A DNA stretch of 64,000 nucleotides from Anoplolepis gracilipes. Taxonomy: Eukaryota > Arthropoda > Insecta > Hymenoptera > Formicidae. The notes under the pieces were generated by a model. It did not search any database and was not told where the DNA came from. It saw only the letters and a program-made list of their open reading frames with translations. A program made the position numbers and the translations under genes. Positions 32,616 to 45,043 of this stretch are shown piece by piece (position 1 is the stretch's first letter; the number at the start of each line of letters is the position of its first letter). Location of the stretch: positions 3,111,001 to 3,175,000 of the forward strand of contig NC_132984.1 of assembly GCF_047496725.1 (NCBI RefSeq). Reading direction: 5' to 3'.

Positions 32616-33762
32616 TCCTTTCATGACTGCTCTTGATCCATTTTTCTAATTCATGTGACCTCTAGGTTTCATACATAGTAGTATTTTTTTTTTTTTTTAC
32701 GTAAAATGATTGATTTTAATCGAACCTTCAAAAAGTTAATTAATCTTGTAAGCACTAGTATTATTTCTCTATCTGCTTCTACAATACATAAGATTCATCA
32801 ATTTTTTTTTACAGATAATTTAGCCATGAAAGGATTAAAAAGTAATTAATATAATTGTCTCTCGTATGTATTTGATATTTTGTAAGATTTAGACTTAACT
32901 ATCGTGTACCGAGTACACGAGATGCCAAGAGAAGTAACGTTTATATATATGTACTTGAATAGCATTTACAACAATAAAATAAATAGGAGGGATAGCTACA
33001 GGATTGCAATGACTTTCGCGTTAATTTGCATCCATCTTTTTAGAAAGACATTGCAAACGTGCAATAATTAGGAATAATAGAGATGAAAGGGAAACCAGAA
33101 CGCATTTTTTTATACGTACAAATTTCAATATAAAGTTGATACGTTCGTTCACATTGTACTCTTATATCCATACGTACACAATTATTATTAATAATCTTCT
33201 GACGATAAACATATGATCGCTGCGTGGTTAGTCTTCAATATATTCGTCAGACGTATGTTAATATCAGCGTTAATATTACGTCGTTGAATAAAAATCTCTA
33301 TTCGCTTATCCTTCTTTTATATATGTTTCTTTTCTTTTTTTAATCAATATAAATAAATGCTGTACACACATACACACATAAGTCCATATTTTGACTTATA
33401 TTTCCACTCGATATGAACGATTTAGATATATTTGAGCATTTTCTTCTTTCACGATCCTTCCTTCCAGCGAGTCCTACGAATATCCATCGCGATATCCACT
33501 TCGGGTCGTCATCTGTCCGGCTTCGGACCTACCCCACCTGGTATCCTATGTAGTTCACAAACACTCTGAAAGGTTGGTACTCTATACACGAGTCATATTA
33601 AGAACGATATCGCGATATGTAAATTATTCGGCGGGCTTCAGCTACGATATCCTCGTGCTACGTCGATCGAGAATTTAATCTGTTTCCAATTATGATCTCG
33701 TAGATTGACTAATCCGGATATCGAGTATCGGCCGCGAAGGAAGGACCGTCGCGAAGATGTGC
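32616..33762. other. Convergent 3' ends of the fourth four-span gene and myosin XV
   Basis: No firm exon. AATAAA at 32973-32978 is the likely poly(A) signal of the + strand gene. A locally GC-rich patch at 33465-33600 has an unexplained open + frame without a start codon (see findings). Confidence 0.5.
32973..32978 (+). terminator. Probable poly(A) signal of the fourth four-span gene
   Basis: AATAAA about 360 bases after the stop codon, followed by a second overlapping AATAAA. Confidence 0.4.
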
Positions 33763-34214
33763 TTATCTCATGCCGAGTCCGATGGCAACATTCTGGCCGT
33801 TGGACGTCCTCTGTTCCATAGTGATGTATTGTCTGATCAGGCGGGAGATTTCGTGCGCCTGCTCCGTCTGCAACCTCGTAATACGCTGCTGCATTAGATT
33901 GCCGCACTTCATGTCGAGGTAGAGTGCGCCCTCCTCAGACTTGACCTTCCTTGTGGAGATCACCTCGGAGTAGGGATAATGGTACAATGTTTCCTGAAAT
34001 AATTACACGTGGAAAAAGAGGAAAATGCTGTCGGGAGGAGAAAGCGTCTCGAAAGTTACTCACGTGTGTCAGTAGATCGATGAAATGTACTCCGTGTCGA
34101 TTCAGAGCGAGGATATGATCGGCACCTTTTTCCTTGCCCTCGGGTACTCGCTTTACCGCGAAGAAGCTCGAACCGAAAAGCGGCCACTTGGACAATATTT
34201 CTAAAAATAAGAAA

Positions 34215-34246
<32 letters not shown>

Positions 34247-37200
34247 TGCATATATTTTTAATAGCGTGACAATTTTCAAACTTTTATCGCTCAAGTTCGT
34301 TTATTGATACATATGTCAAAATAAATCTTTCAGAGAGGAATTTTTCCTCACCATTATCTGTGCGCGCGTCTAAAAGCAATTTGTACGAAATACGAAATGG
34401 TGTTTACATAGAAAACGCTGCTATTATATTTTCTTGTTGAGTATGACTTGACAGCTGGTATAGAATGAAAAATTTCTCATTTAGAATATAATCTCGGTTT
34501 AACTCACCGAGCACCTGCGCTTTGCAAACAGCCGCCGAGGAATGCTGAACGTTATTCCAAGCTTGCTGGACCATATTAGACCACTGCTGCGGTCTGGGCT
34601 CCCTCAAGCTGAGCGCCGGTTTCGGCAACAGGTATTTAATTTCCTTCGTCGCGGGCTCGTGCGCCATGTCAGCTGCTCTGTGCAGCAATGCCGCTATTTG
34701 CGCCATGTCATACTACGAAATACGCTCGTCATCAGTTAATCATTTCTTCACTTTAATGAAACTCTCTCTCTCTCTTTCTCTTTTTAAGCACATGTCGCGT
34801 GGTACTTACAATAATTTCCTGAGGTAAATGTTCTCCAGGTAAAACTAGCAGAAGTCCTTCCAGATAATCGGGAGCGATTTGATTAAATACGACTTCTATG
34901 TACAACGGTGCATCCAGTCGCAGAGGATAGTACCAGACAGATCTGCAAAGATTTTTAAGAAAATATAAATTTGCAATTTTTGTTAAATTAATCTCCACCT
35001 TTTTAATAACAACCTCGTGTGGTTGAAAAAAAAAAAAAAAAAAAAAAAAAAAGAATATTTGACAGAAAAATAATTCTCAAATACAACGGAAAATTTATAT
35101 CACAATTATACAACCAAATTTCTATTAAAATTGATCGTAAAGAAAATATTTAACAGTTTTAAGATTCTAACAATTATATTACAGCGACGAAACAAAAATA
35201 TATACCTACCTGCAAAATATTAAGTAGAACACTTGGTGATTCTTTTGAAGCTCCGTGGTCACATCCAGGACGTACTCGTCTCTGGCTAGCGGCATGGTGA
35301 ACGCGTCACCATCGACAATGCAGTACAATGAGAACTCGTCCATCTCGTGCGGGTTTCTCACAGAGATGACGTTGCACATCTCCTCAATAACGTCCTGCAC
35401 GACGGTCGTGCATTTCGTGTTAATGACCCGCTCGGTGCCGCCGGGCAGCCGGTAGATCTGCCTCTTTGCGTTCCTGCCCGCGCTGATAGCCATGATCTCC
35501 TCTACGCTCGGCACGTTTTTACGGCCGCCGTACTTGACCGTCTTCCGGAGATTTTGCAGGCAGACCATCGCGGTGCCGTGATAGGCGCGACGCTTGTCGT
35601 ACGCCGCTGTCTCGAGGTACTTTATCAGGTACGGCCTGAGATTCTCGCTGCACGTGAAATAGGCGGCGACGATGCTGAAGATTCGCCAGCCACGTTGACA
35701 ACTCTCCGGATTCGGGCTCTTGTTATTGGTGGTCTGCTTCATTAGCTGGCAGTAAACCTCGTCGCGAAGCTGTTCGTACTTGTGACAGTGCTGCAAATAT
35801 TTGTCACCACGTGCCATTTAATCAAGTCTCTCTTCTACTAGTTTACCATTAATCGAACAATTAATTAGCATAAATAGAAATTAAAATAAAATAAATATGC
35901 AACGGTTGCATTTAATTATTCTTATCGTCTTTTTCCAAGGATTTTAACGGTAAGTTTGTGAATAAATTTACAGTAATGCATGAAAATGATCGCATATATA
36001 GTAGAAATGGAATTATTCGAAACATTATGCATTCTAGAAGGAAATAATAAAATTGAAAAAAATTCTGATATTCTGATTTCGTCGGTGATATAAATTTACC
36101 ATAAGAATGGTGTAGACGCATTTAACTTCGCTGGTCTCGGGCGGCAACGGTTGGTCGCCCATGTACCTCATCAGACACAGGAAGCACTCGACGGCCAAGA
36201 CACTCAAATCCGCGTCCAGCCTAAGCAGGCTCTGCTCGACGGGCACGGTGGAGTACTTGACGAGATCCACCTGTTCCTTCCAGGTCCACTCGGTGCCGTC
36301 CGGCTGGCCCTTGTTCTTTTTATTCTTCTTCTTGCTCTTCAGCGATTCGATTACCTTAAGAGACCCGCTGATCGATCCGTCCGCGGTCTTCAACATCTCG
36401 AATCTGTCGAATTCGAGAGTCAGTCCTCAAGTTAGCTTGCACGCGAGCGTATTAAGTCGTGACTTTATTGTACAGCAACGCGAAGACGATGGAACGAGCA
36501 GGGAAAGGACATTACGTGCTGCATGGATCGATATCTCGCACCGGCTACGTTATGCTTTCTCAACACGATTCGCTTGCGTAACACCGTTAATAGTCACTTC
36601 GGCGTTAATTTCTGTGCAATTCGCGCGTGCTCTTGATATCAGCCGCAATTGAGAAAGGAGCGAGCTCATTTTAATGAGCTCGCTTACCCGCCATTCTTTT
36701 GACATTCATCATCGAAGAAGACAATTATTTCCGGCAATTATTCGTAAATAATTATCTTAAAAGATACAATTTCTATAGAATTTTTTTCGTATTCACTTCA
36801 TTAATATGGAATATATTTGTATATTAATATTACTATTTTATAGTAATTAATTTAATAATAATTATTTAAAAAGATTTTAATAGATTCGCGATTCAATTTA
36901 AATTTTGTCCATATTTAATAGCTCTGATATATTTAATAGCTCTATTATTTTACTAGTGCGTGGCATAATGTAATATCAGTTATTATTAATATCGTTATTA
37001 TCAATTATCGAGACTTACTTTTCTGTGCTTTGACGGAAGTTTAGCATGGCGTACTGCAACAAAGAGTGCTTGCCATCGTTGATCGAGACCGGTCCGCTTT
37101 CGTAGATGCTGTCCTCCTGCAGTCGGACGTTGTCGTCCGGTTGTCGCCATTCTTGGTTCGGACTCAGTAGCTGGTTCTGCAAGTTTTTCTGATGATTCGC

Positions 37201-37706
37201 TTGGTTGACGGCCGACACGTGGTTGGGCACGCGACCGATCGATACGTGATTCTCGTGCTCGGAGATTACGTGATTGGCATGATTGTGAGGCTGGATGTGA
37301 TTTACGTGATTCGCTTGCGCCTGGATCGTTTTCGTAATTTGGGATACGTGATTCTCGTGATGATTTATTTTCTGGAGTGGCCTCTGATCGATCTGCAAAT
37401 CAAATGTATAATTATCATTATATAATATATGTATATAATTATATTAAATTATATACTATTGTATATAATTATAATAATCGTATAATATATTATAATATAT
37501 AATATTATAGAGATGGCATCAGTTTTTATATCGGTAACGATATTTATTATATTAAAATCTGAATTCTAAGTAGAATTTTTAAATTTATTACTCATTTTGA
37601 AAAACGCAGTTGTAATAAATTCATCGAAATTTACGAAATAAAGTTTCTGCCTTTTATCTCTAAAACATTACTCGTTCTTTCACGCTTATTACATTCACAT
37701 ATCTAC

Positions 37707-37771
<65 letters not shown>

Positions 37772-39211
37772 ATCTATGATAGATTATTTCGTAAAAGTTT
37801 ATAAGAAGACGTCAATTTAGCCTCTTAAATCGCTCAAGTTGCGCTCAAGTGTATCGCAAAAAGTGATCTCATTTACGAGCAGATAAACAGATCCATTTTC
37901 CGTGTCTCTTTATTTCTCACAATTTTCGTGCCGCTTACATTTTTTCCTGGCGCTATCGCCCGATCGCTCATAGTATCGGTCTTAGCACGCGAACGTAAAC
38001 GGGTTTACTCCCGCTTGTCAAGTGTACCGCAACCTGGTACAGGAATGCGGCACAACACGAGCATCGCAAGGTGTTGGCGTGTTTCTTCCTTTCGGCCTTC
38101 GCTGCGAGAGGAAACAAGGAATAAAAAGAAAAAAAAAGGAAGGAAGAAGGGGAGTAAATAAATTAAATGACAGCTTCCGAGATACGCGCGATTTCTCGTG
38201 CGCGCCGGCCTAATATCAACACGCTCGCGTAAAAGAAGCGATAAGGCACCGAGAAAGACATTCCTTTTCGCTCATCTTTCTGCTTTCGTCAATTACCGAG
38301 ATTTACGACGGAAAGTAGGTGATTACATCCTGTACGTTTCTTAATATCCTCATCGCGTACGGCCTCTCTTCTCGATATCTGTTAGAAACCTGACGGTTCG
38401 CGTGTTCTACACGCAGTTTCCTCCTCTCTCGAAAAAATAGAAAACATTGATCGATTAGATCCGCTGACAGATACGAGAAATAGTTCATCGCTTAATAGAT
38501 AAAGTATCATTCGTATCGAGGCAAGTGTGAGGAAAAAAAAGTGAGGTAAAACTCAACCGTTTCGTAAGAGAAATCGGGTGGAACCAAAGTTAAGATGAAG
38601 TGATATTAACAGTCTGATAAAAAGTTCCGTGATAAGGAAATTAATGCTGCGTATATATTGATTTTTAATCATATATCTCTTGATATACTTTACACGAAAA
38701 TAATTGATTGCTTAATTTTATTCTGTTCTATTTTCGTGTTAAAACGAATACAAAATCTAGATCCCATCGTTGGTTTCAGAATTTCCGAAGGAAGAATCAC
38801 CGATCGTGCGATTTCATCTACATGGCGAAGCAATATCGAATACCGATAATCGATCGAGAGAAAAACGCGCGAGTAGAATAACCAGATGTCGACCCTGACC
38901 CACATAAACGTTAATGCACCGAGACGCGACGTAAGACGTAAATGCGGTTGCCACGAGTTCGGATAACTATATTGCAACAGATAATAAGCGCAATAATTTA
39001 ACGACGACAAAAATGGCAAAAAAAGGACTATGAATGTCGAACATTATTTACAAAAAGGCTTGAATCTCGTAGCCTTTCAACAAACAAAAAAATATTCATA
39101 TTTATTCGCATCCGAGTCGGTATAATTAAGTTGAGTAATAAATTCTTTTTTGTATCTTTAAATCTAACACAAAAAAGTCCAAGAGATATCTTCAAGTCTC
39201 TCAAAAATTTA

Positions 39212-39275
<64 letters not shown>

Positions 39276-40861
39276 GTATAATACATATAAAAATATTAAA
39301 TTATATTTATAATTATATTAAAATAATTATTAATATAATAATATAATTTAACCTTTTTGTATATATAAAATACAAATTTTTAAGAGCTTTAAAGATATAT
39401 TTTGAATTTATATATTATATTAATATAATAATAATAATAATAACAATCAATAATAATAGAAAATTATATTGCATTATATTATGGTAATTTAAGATTTTTT
39501 TACTTGTATCTCTGAATACGGCAAGCTTTATTGATCATAAAATTCACGGTCCGTATGACGTAATTTATCCGGAGACGGGGACTTTAATGCTCGGATTCCT
39601 AGATAATAATAAACGTGACGAATAGAATTGCAACCTGATAATTCTTGACTTTCTCGTCTAGCTTCTTCAAGGTCTCCTGAATGGTAGTGAGTGTTTTATC
39701 GTTTGTCTTATCCTCGGCCTGCGTCTCGCCGTCGTTGCACGTCGCCGTCGCGTCGGTCTGCGTGAGCTCCTCGAATCTTTTCAGAATCTCGCGGACGCTC
39801 AACTTGTTCCCATCCGCGTTCTCCTCGGTGATGGTCTCCATCTTTGCTCCTGCTTTGCGTTCACCGTTAGCTCGCACGACGATCTGCTCGCCGTCGTACA
39901 ACTCGTGAATCATATTATTTTTCAATTCGTCGTCCTTCAACTTCTGCTGGACCGGTTGCCTCTTCTCTCGAATATTTTTCGAGGCTGCTGCGACATTCTT
40001 GCAGTTTTTCAGCTCGCAACCCTCCTCGAGCCTGAGCTGTTCGATGGTCGGCTGGCGATCGTTCGCTCGCACGATCGAATGTAAAAGGGATTTTTGATCC
40101 AGCTTGGACATGTCTATTCTAGGAATGTTTTCATATTCGAGTTTCTGCTGGCCAAAGGTTTCTTTTTTCACGAGCTCTGTGCTTTGCTTAATATTTTTGT
40201 TCACGTCCAAGTGTTCGGAGTCTAGCTTCTTCTTCTCTCTATTGCCATCTTTTGCGAAGAATTTGATAAAGCCGCTTCTCTTCGTCTTGGACGTTTTTTC
40301 CGGATGGGAAGCCTGTTCGAGAAACGCTCCGGAATCATCGGTGTGTCCGTAGTCGTCGCTGCTCAACTCGGATTCGGAAGACTTCATCAGAAGGCTATCG
40401 GGAGAATTCGTCTTGCGATCCTCGTCCGACAAGTTTTTCATTTCCTTGCCTATGAAATTATTCCTCTTTCGATAACCCAACTTTGAGTCCTGATTGTCGT
40501 GGGGTCTCCAATAGCCCTCGTTTAAACGGTTCAGGGGACTCTCTGGCGTCAGTCTGCGTTCTCTCATCATATCCTTTCGATAATCCGGGATGTCCTTTCG
40601 AACGAGATCGCTAGATTCCACTCTGCGCAGAAATTCGGAACGACGCACGATTCGCTGCACATTGCTGAAGGGTTTGGGTTCAAGTTTATAAAGCTCATTT
40701 TCCGAGGACTCGGAGTAGTCGGTGAATTGATTGAGAATATCCGGACGGTGCTTCTGTCGACGTCTCAGCGTCATCGGTAACTCGGCCCAGTTGCTGACGA
40801 GTCTTCTAGAGAACACACCTTCCGTGTCAGATACTTCTCTCTCCATTGTCGTAGCGTTTTC
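33763..40861 (-). CDS. Unconventional myosin XV, C-terminal block: linker, MyTH4-2 and FERM-2
   Basis: Exons on the minus strand are 40846 (first Met; frame opens at 40861)-39635, 37392-37019, 36403-36100, 35790-35210, 34942-34810, 34712-34508, 34200-34064 and 33993-33763, stop TAA. All junctions are in phase; 1058 residues from the Met. The first exon encodes a 400-residue charged linker and the second an Asn-His-Val-rich repeat. MyTH4-2 starts near LLQYAMLNFRQS and runs through YSTVPVEQSLL, LAVECFLCLMRYMGDQ, LRDEVYCQLMKQ and RGWRIFSIVAAYF. FERM-2 begins around RQIYRLPGGTERVINT, a ubiquitin-like lobe, and continues to ITRLQTEQAHEISRLIRQYI near the C terminus. MyTH4-FERM cassettes bind microtubules and cargo. 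By domain order this is the tail of the myosin encoded upstream, but the exon at 40846 does not join the last motor-side exon in phase, and its ATG has a good context (acaATGG), so a separate start is possible. Confidence 0.8.
34218..34245. repeat. (TA)n microsatellite
   Basis: TA run in a myosin XV intron, close to the acceptor before 34200. Confidence 0.9.
37709..37767. repeat. (TA)n microsatellite, about 59 bp
   Basis: TA run in the intron upstream of the Asn-His-Val repeat exon. Confidence 0.9.
39217..39269. repeat. (TA)n microsatellite, about 53 bp
   Basis: TA run in the same intron as the run at 37709. Confidence 0.9.
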
Positions 40862-42390
40862 TTAAGGGAAAGCAGATCTTAATGGGATGCATGTGTCGAT
40901 ATAATTGACAAAATACAATTATTCGTATGTCTCTTTTGTTTATCGAAATAATTCCTAAGCTAGCAAAGTAACTCCGTAGCTCTTCTACTTCCAAACAATC
41001 GTAATTTCACTCGGATCTTCCGAAGGATGTAGATCACGGATGAAGGACCGTCCACGGAACATGGTGAGAACATGGCCGGAAGAAGGCCTCTCGTGGGACC
41101 GCGACTGAACAATGCACACTTTTAATTATAATTACCTCGCACCAACAAACTCTCCTCCGCCGCGACGAGCGAGAAAGCTTTCATGCTTCCTTGCCGATTG
41201 TCACACGACTGTATACAGGCGTGAATTTTTGTTTTGTTTACGAAAAGAATTCCCTTGGCGATATCTTTCAGAAGAAGATACTCGCCAGATGATGAAATAA
41301 CGTGCTTTTACATGCAAACGATCCTCGTCTCTCGACGACTGTTGGAACCAACTGCTGGGAAATCAGGAAACAACGGATAGCTCGATCATGTGATCTTGCT
41401 TACGTAAATGCGAGGGACCCTTCGACCTTACTCGAGCAAGATCGTTAGCGATCGTGCAACAATCACGCTCCGTTCATCGTTACATCGTCGTTTTTACGTC
41501 GCCGTTTTTTATTACAAGGAGCGTGAATAGCGCGTATCTCTCGTCTGCGAGAGAATAATGATCGTTGATTAACTATACACTCCAAACAGAGAACCGTATA
41601 CATTAATGATTCATCGTTATTATCATTATTTATTATTGACCTTGTTGAAGGTTGCAAACTGCGGCTATGCAACGTCCATATCTCTCGTCGATGTCATGTT
41701 TTTCAACGTGTTTATTTGACACATATCAAATTTAACTGACGTAAAGAGAAGCTCCCTTGGCATAACAGTCTGTACCTTTTTAAAGTGTCACGTCCATCCC
41801 TTTATGAAAAAATTAAGGAAACTTTTTCTATTCCTTCCTCTTTTATTAAAGAGGAAGATATTTCTTCTCGTTCAAACCAAGTTGTATTTCTTTATAATAA
41901 TTATTAGCTTCATTTGCTTGTTTCAATGTTTCGCGTCATGTCTAAGATCCTTGACACCTCTCGCCCTGGGGGGTTTCTCACCCGTAAGAAATTAGCTCGG
42001 GAAATGTCACTGCCCAGTTTTTCCTGTCTGCCGACTTTGCGTGACTAGGGGACCGGCTTCTCGTTTCTTCACCGGCCAATTCAACTCGACAAAAACTACC
42101 TCGTCAGTCTCGCAACACCCGAGTCTCGTCGTGGCCGCACCGCACGACGGCAGTCGATGAACTGAGGTAATTCTCGCGGCCGCAAGGCTTCCGATAGGGT
42201 ACCGCCGTTCTCTGACGGTGCCCCTTCGGAAGACGGATATCTGGGTCGGGTGCCCCACCATCGTCGCCGGTCCTCGCGGTATGCGTGGCGCACGCTAGCA
42301 TGGAAAATCATGCTGCCGTCGCGGAGAACAGGAGCTCTTTAAACCGCTCGATCTTGTTCGATCGGAACGTACGTTCTCAATTATACCCAA

Positions 42391-42392
<2 letters not shown>

Positions 42393-42437
<45 letters not shown>

Positions 42438-42438
42438 T
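42393..42438. repeat. (TA)n followed by (CA)n microsatellite
   Basis: About 35 bases of TA passing into ACACACAC. Confidence 0.9.
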
Positions 42439-43401
42439 GGGGAGAAAAGCATCATTTTACACATGAAATGTCTCTGCACTTAAATAATCGAGATGATAAT
42501 CGCGTAAAGTAAGTCGGTAACGGTAGAAAGACTTTGAATTGGCGTTCCCCTTTTTTGTTTTCTATCAACAATTCAGAAACGCTGATCGAGCGAAAATTGT
42601 CGCAAATATTACGACGTTTGGAATTTTCACCTGCCTTTATCGCTGTTATGGCTGAATTTTTAATATTTAATATTAAGTGTTTTTGTAATTAATTTTTAGA
42701 AAAAGGAAATCTTGATAAATCGATTTATTTACACTCTTCTAAAAATTAAGTCGCGAGAAATTCGTTAATAAATTAAAAACGGCTACGTGTGGCCTTGAGA
42801 GAAATGTCTTTTTTTTTTTTTTTTTTTTTTTTAAGAATAATCTACAGTTGGCCTGACAAGATCTTTATGGATGAAAGGAAATTCCTCATATTGTTCTAGC
42901 GTAGTAATTTCGCGCGCGGAGTGAGCACGGCAATGAAATAGAAATCGGAACCGGAAGAGGGAGGAAAAAGTCGGAAGCGATAGTTCATTACGCGAGATTA
43001 TTGTGATTTGCGACTCGATGGGAGCTCGTCTCTCCAGCAAAAATCTTTAGTCCCACGCTTGAATACCGTCCGCGATACGATTTCAGTTTTTCCGCGTGTG
43101 TTATATCGTCTATTAAATAGCAAAAAAAAAAAAAAAAATCCGGAATTTTTAAAGTCCCGTGAAAATAACGACTTTCGGAGTTCACACGGTTGTTCACAAA
43201 CGATGCAGCTGCTGCGGAAACGACCGATTATATTGTATCTGTGGACCCTTTTGTGCCCTTAAATTTTCAGATATATAAAAGCTCATAGCACGCGTACATA
43301 TAATATTTCTAATCTTAAAATTATTATAATAAATCCGTAATAAATTATTAAAGTATAAAAAAATATTATGATTTTTTTATTATTTATATTTATAAGAAAA
43401 A

Positions 43402-43586
43402 TTTTGACTATAAAACTGTGATTTAAAAAATGTACAGTATACTGTATTACGTAAGAATATTAATATACGTAATTAAATAATTATATATACGTAATAATTA
43501 AATAATTACACGTAATTTATTATTATATAAATATTCTTACGTAATACAATATATACATTTTTTACTTCGCAGTTTTATTGTCAAAA
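43402..43586. mobile_element. Foldback element of about 185 bp
   Basis: The left arm, 43402-43460, and the right arm, 43531-43586, are reverse complements with few mismatches. Shared segments include TTTTGAC.ATAAAACTG, AAAAATGTA and TGTATTACGTAAGAATAT. The centre is AT-rich. It is probably a small MITE; no coding capacity. Confidence 0.7.
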
Positions 43587-44510
43587 GAAAATATATAGTC
43601 AAATAATGTTCTCCTTTTCACCATTTCGTTAGAAATATCTGCGCTTTTATCTCACGCAATTATCCAAGGAAGCTTCAGAAATTTCCATGTTCATCATTTC
43701 GTGTCGAGAAACTCGCGAACCGATTTCCGTCCTTGGAGAAACGTCAGTGGTACTTTCTCACTTCGCGGCTCCTTTTTACACAAAGTGTATTTACGGACAT
43801 TTTTTTTTTTTTTTACACCGATTCGGAGAACGAAACGCATTTTCCGTGATCCGGATCGTGAAATTTTTTTGCCCGACGTTAGAGAAACCGGTCGAACGAT
43901 AGTGAAAACGGGAAAACTTTTCACAATCTGGCATTTTCCATTTACCTGAGCGCTCTTTCGTTCCGCAATAAAAAATCAGTCGACAAGATGTCACATATAT
44001 GGAATGTACGGTATGCGCGAGCCCAAGTGAAATTGAAATTGTCGTTGTTTATTTCGCGCGCTTGCAACACGATGCTATTACTTTAATGAAAGGTGTTCTT
44101 TATGGCCTCGAGATACTTGATTGGACGGCCGACTCGGGCAAAGAGATGTGGGGTGACTATATTGAACTTTCATTCATAGCATTTTCCTGTTCATATAGAA
44201 ATATACGAACGCTTTTAACTGTGTAATCTTTTCATGTATAGAATTTTCCATACATCTGTTTTAGGTAAAAAAAAGTTATAATTTCTGAAATAACTACAAT
44301 TTAACGTTATTACTTTCTTGAAAATAAATATGTTATAAATGTATAAATAAAATTCCTTTCGAAATATCGTCATCTTATAAATTCCTATTGAGCAGACAAT
44401 AATTTCCTCACTTGAAGATAATGTATAATAAATTGGCGTTTTCTCAAGAAGAGAGAAAGGTATGAGAGTTTTAATGAGATTTATACTCCTTTTCTATTCC
44501 GTGTCAATAC

Positions 44511-44595
44511 ATCCCATACAGCACGAATCTTTCAGTTATATTGCAGCAATGTTGCAAAAAATATTGTAGCAACATACAATATTTTTGTATGGGAT
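44511..44595. repeat. Imperfect palindrome
   Basis: ATCCCATACA at the left end and TGTATGGGAT at the right end, with partly self-complementary TTGCAGCAATGTTGCAA and TTGTAGCAACATACAA between them. It may be a small foldback element remnant. Confidence 0.6.
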
Positions 44596-44997
44596 CATTA
44601 AACACGCGATAGAATCATTTAATTTGCGAGACATGCGTACATGCAAAACTTGATTTTTCTGTAGCTTCAAACTTCAAAAAAGAAAAATAAATAAATAAAT
44701 GGAAATAAAAATAAATTTAAAGAAATAAAAAAAAAAATGTATACAGATTATTTCAAAATAATTTTTCTCGAGGTCGACGCAATATAAAAATAAAGAATTT
44801 GGGCCAACATAGGAAAGAGAGAAAGAGAGAGGGAAAAGAATAACGAGCACCGTTTCGCATTAGCAATTCAAACCGCTTCCGGTGTCCGTATAAGCGCGAG
44901 GAGCGAGCTACCGCCGTCAGTAAATACGAGTTAGTTGAACTCGGACTCGCTCGAAAGAAATTCAAGTACCTGGTTCTTTTTTTTTCCTCGAATCACC

Positions 44998-45000
<3 letters not shown>

Positions 45001-45041
<41 letters not shown>
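45001..45041. repeat. (CT)n microsatellite
   Basis: About twenty uninterrupted TC dinucleotides. Confidence 0.9.

Positions 45042-45043
<2 letters not shown>

Noticed and set aside
42007..42311. CG-rich minus-strand frames as the missing SH3 exon of myosin XV
   Set aside because: No ALYDY, acidic RT-loop or Trp pair pattern; frames overlap and lack acceptor/donor pairs of the right phase.
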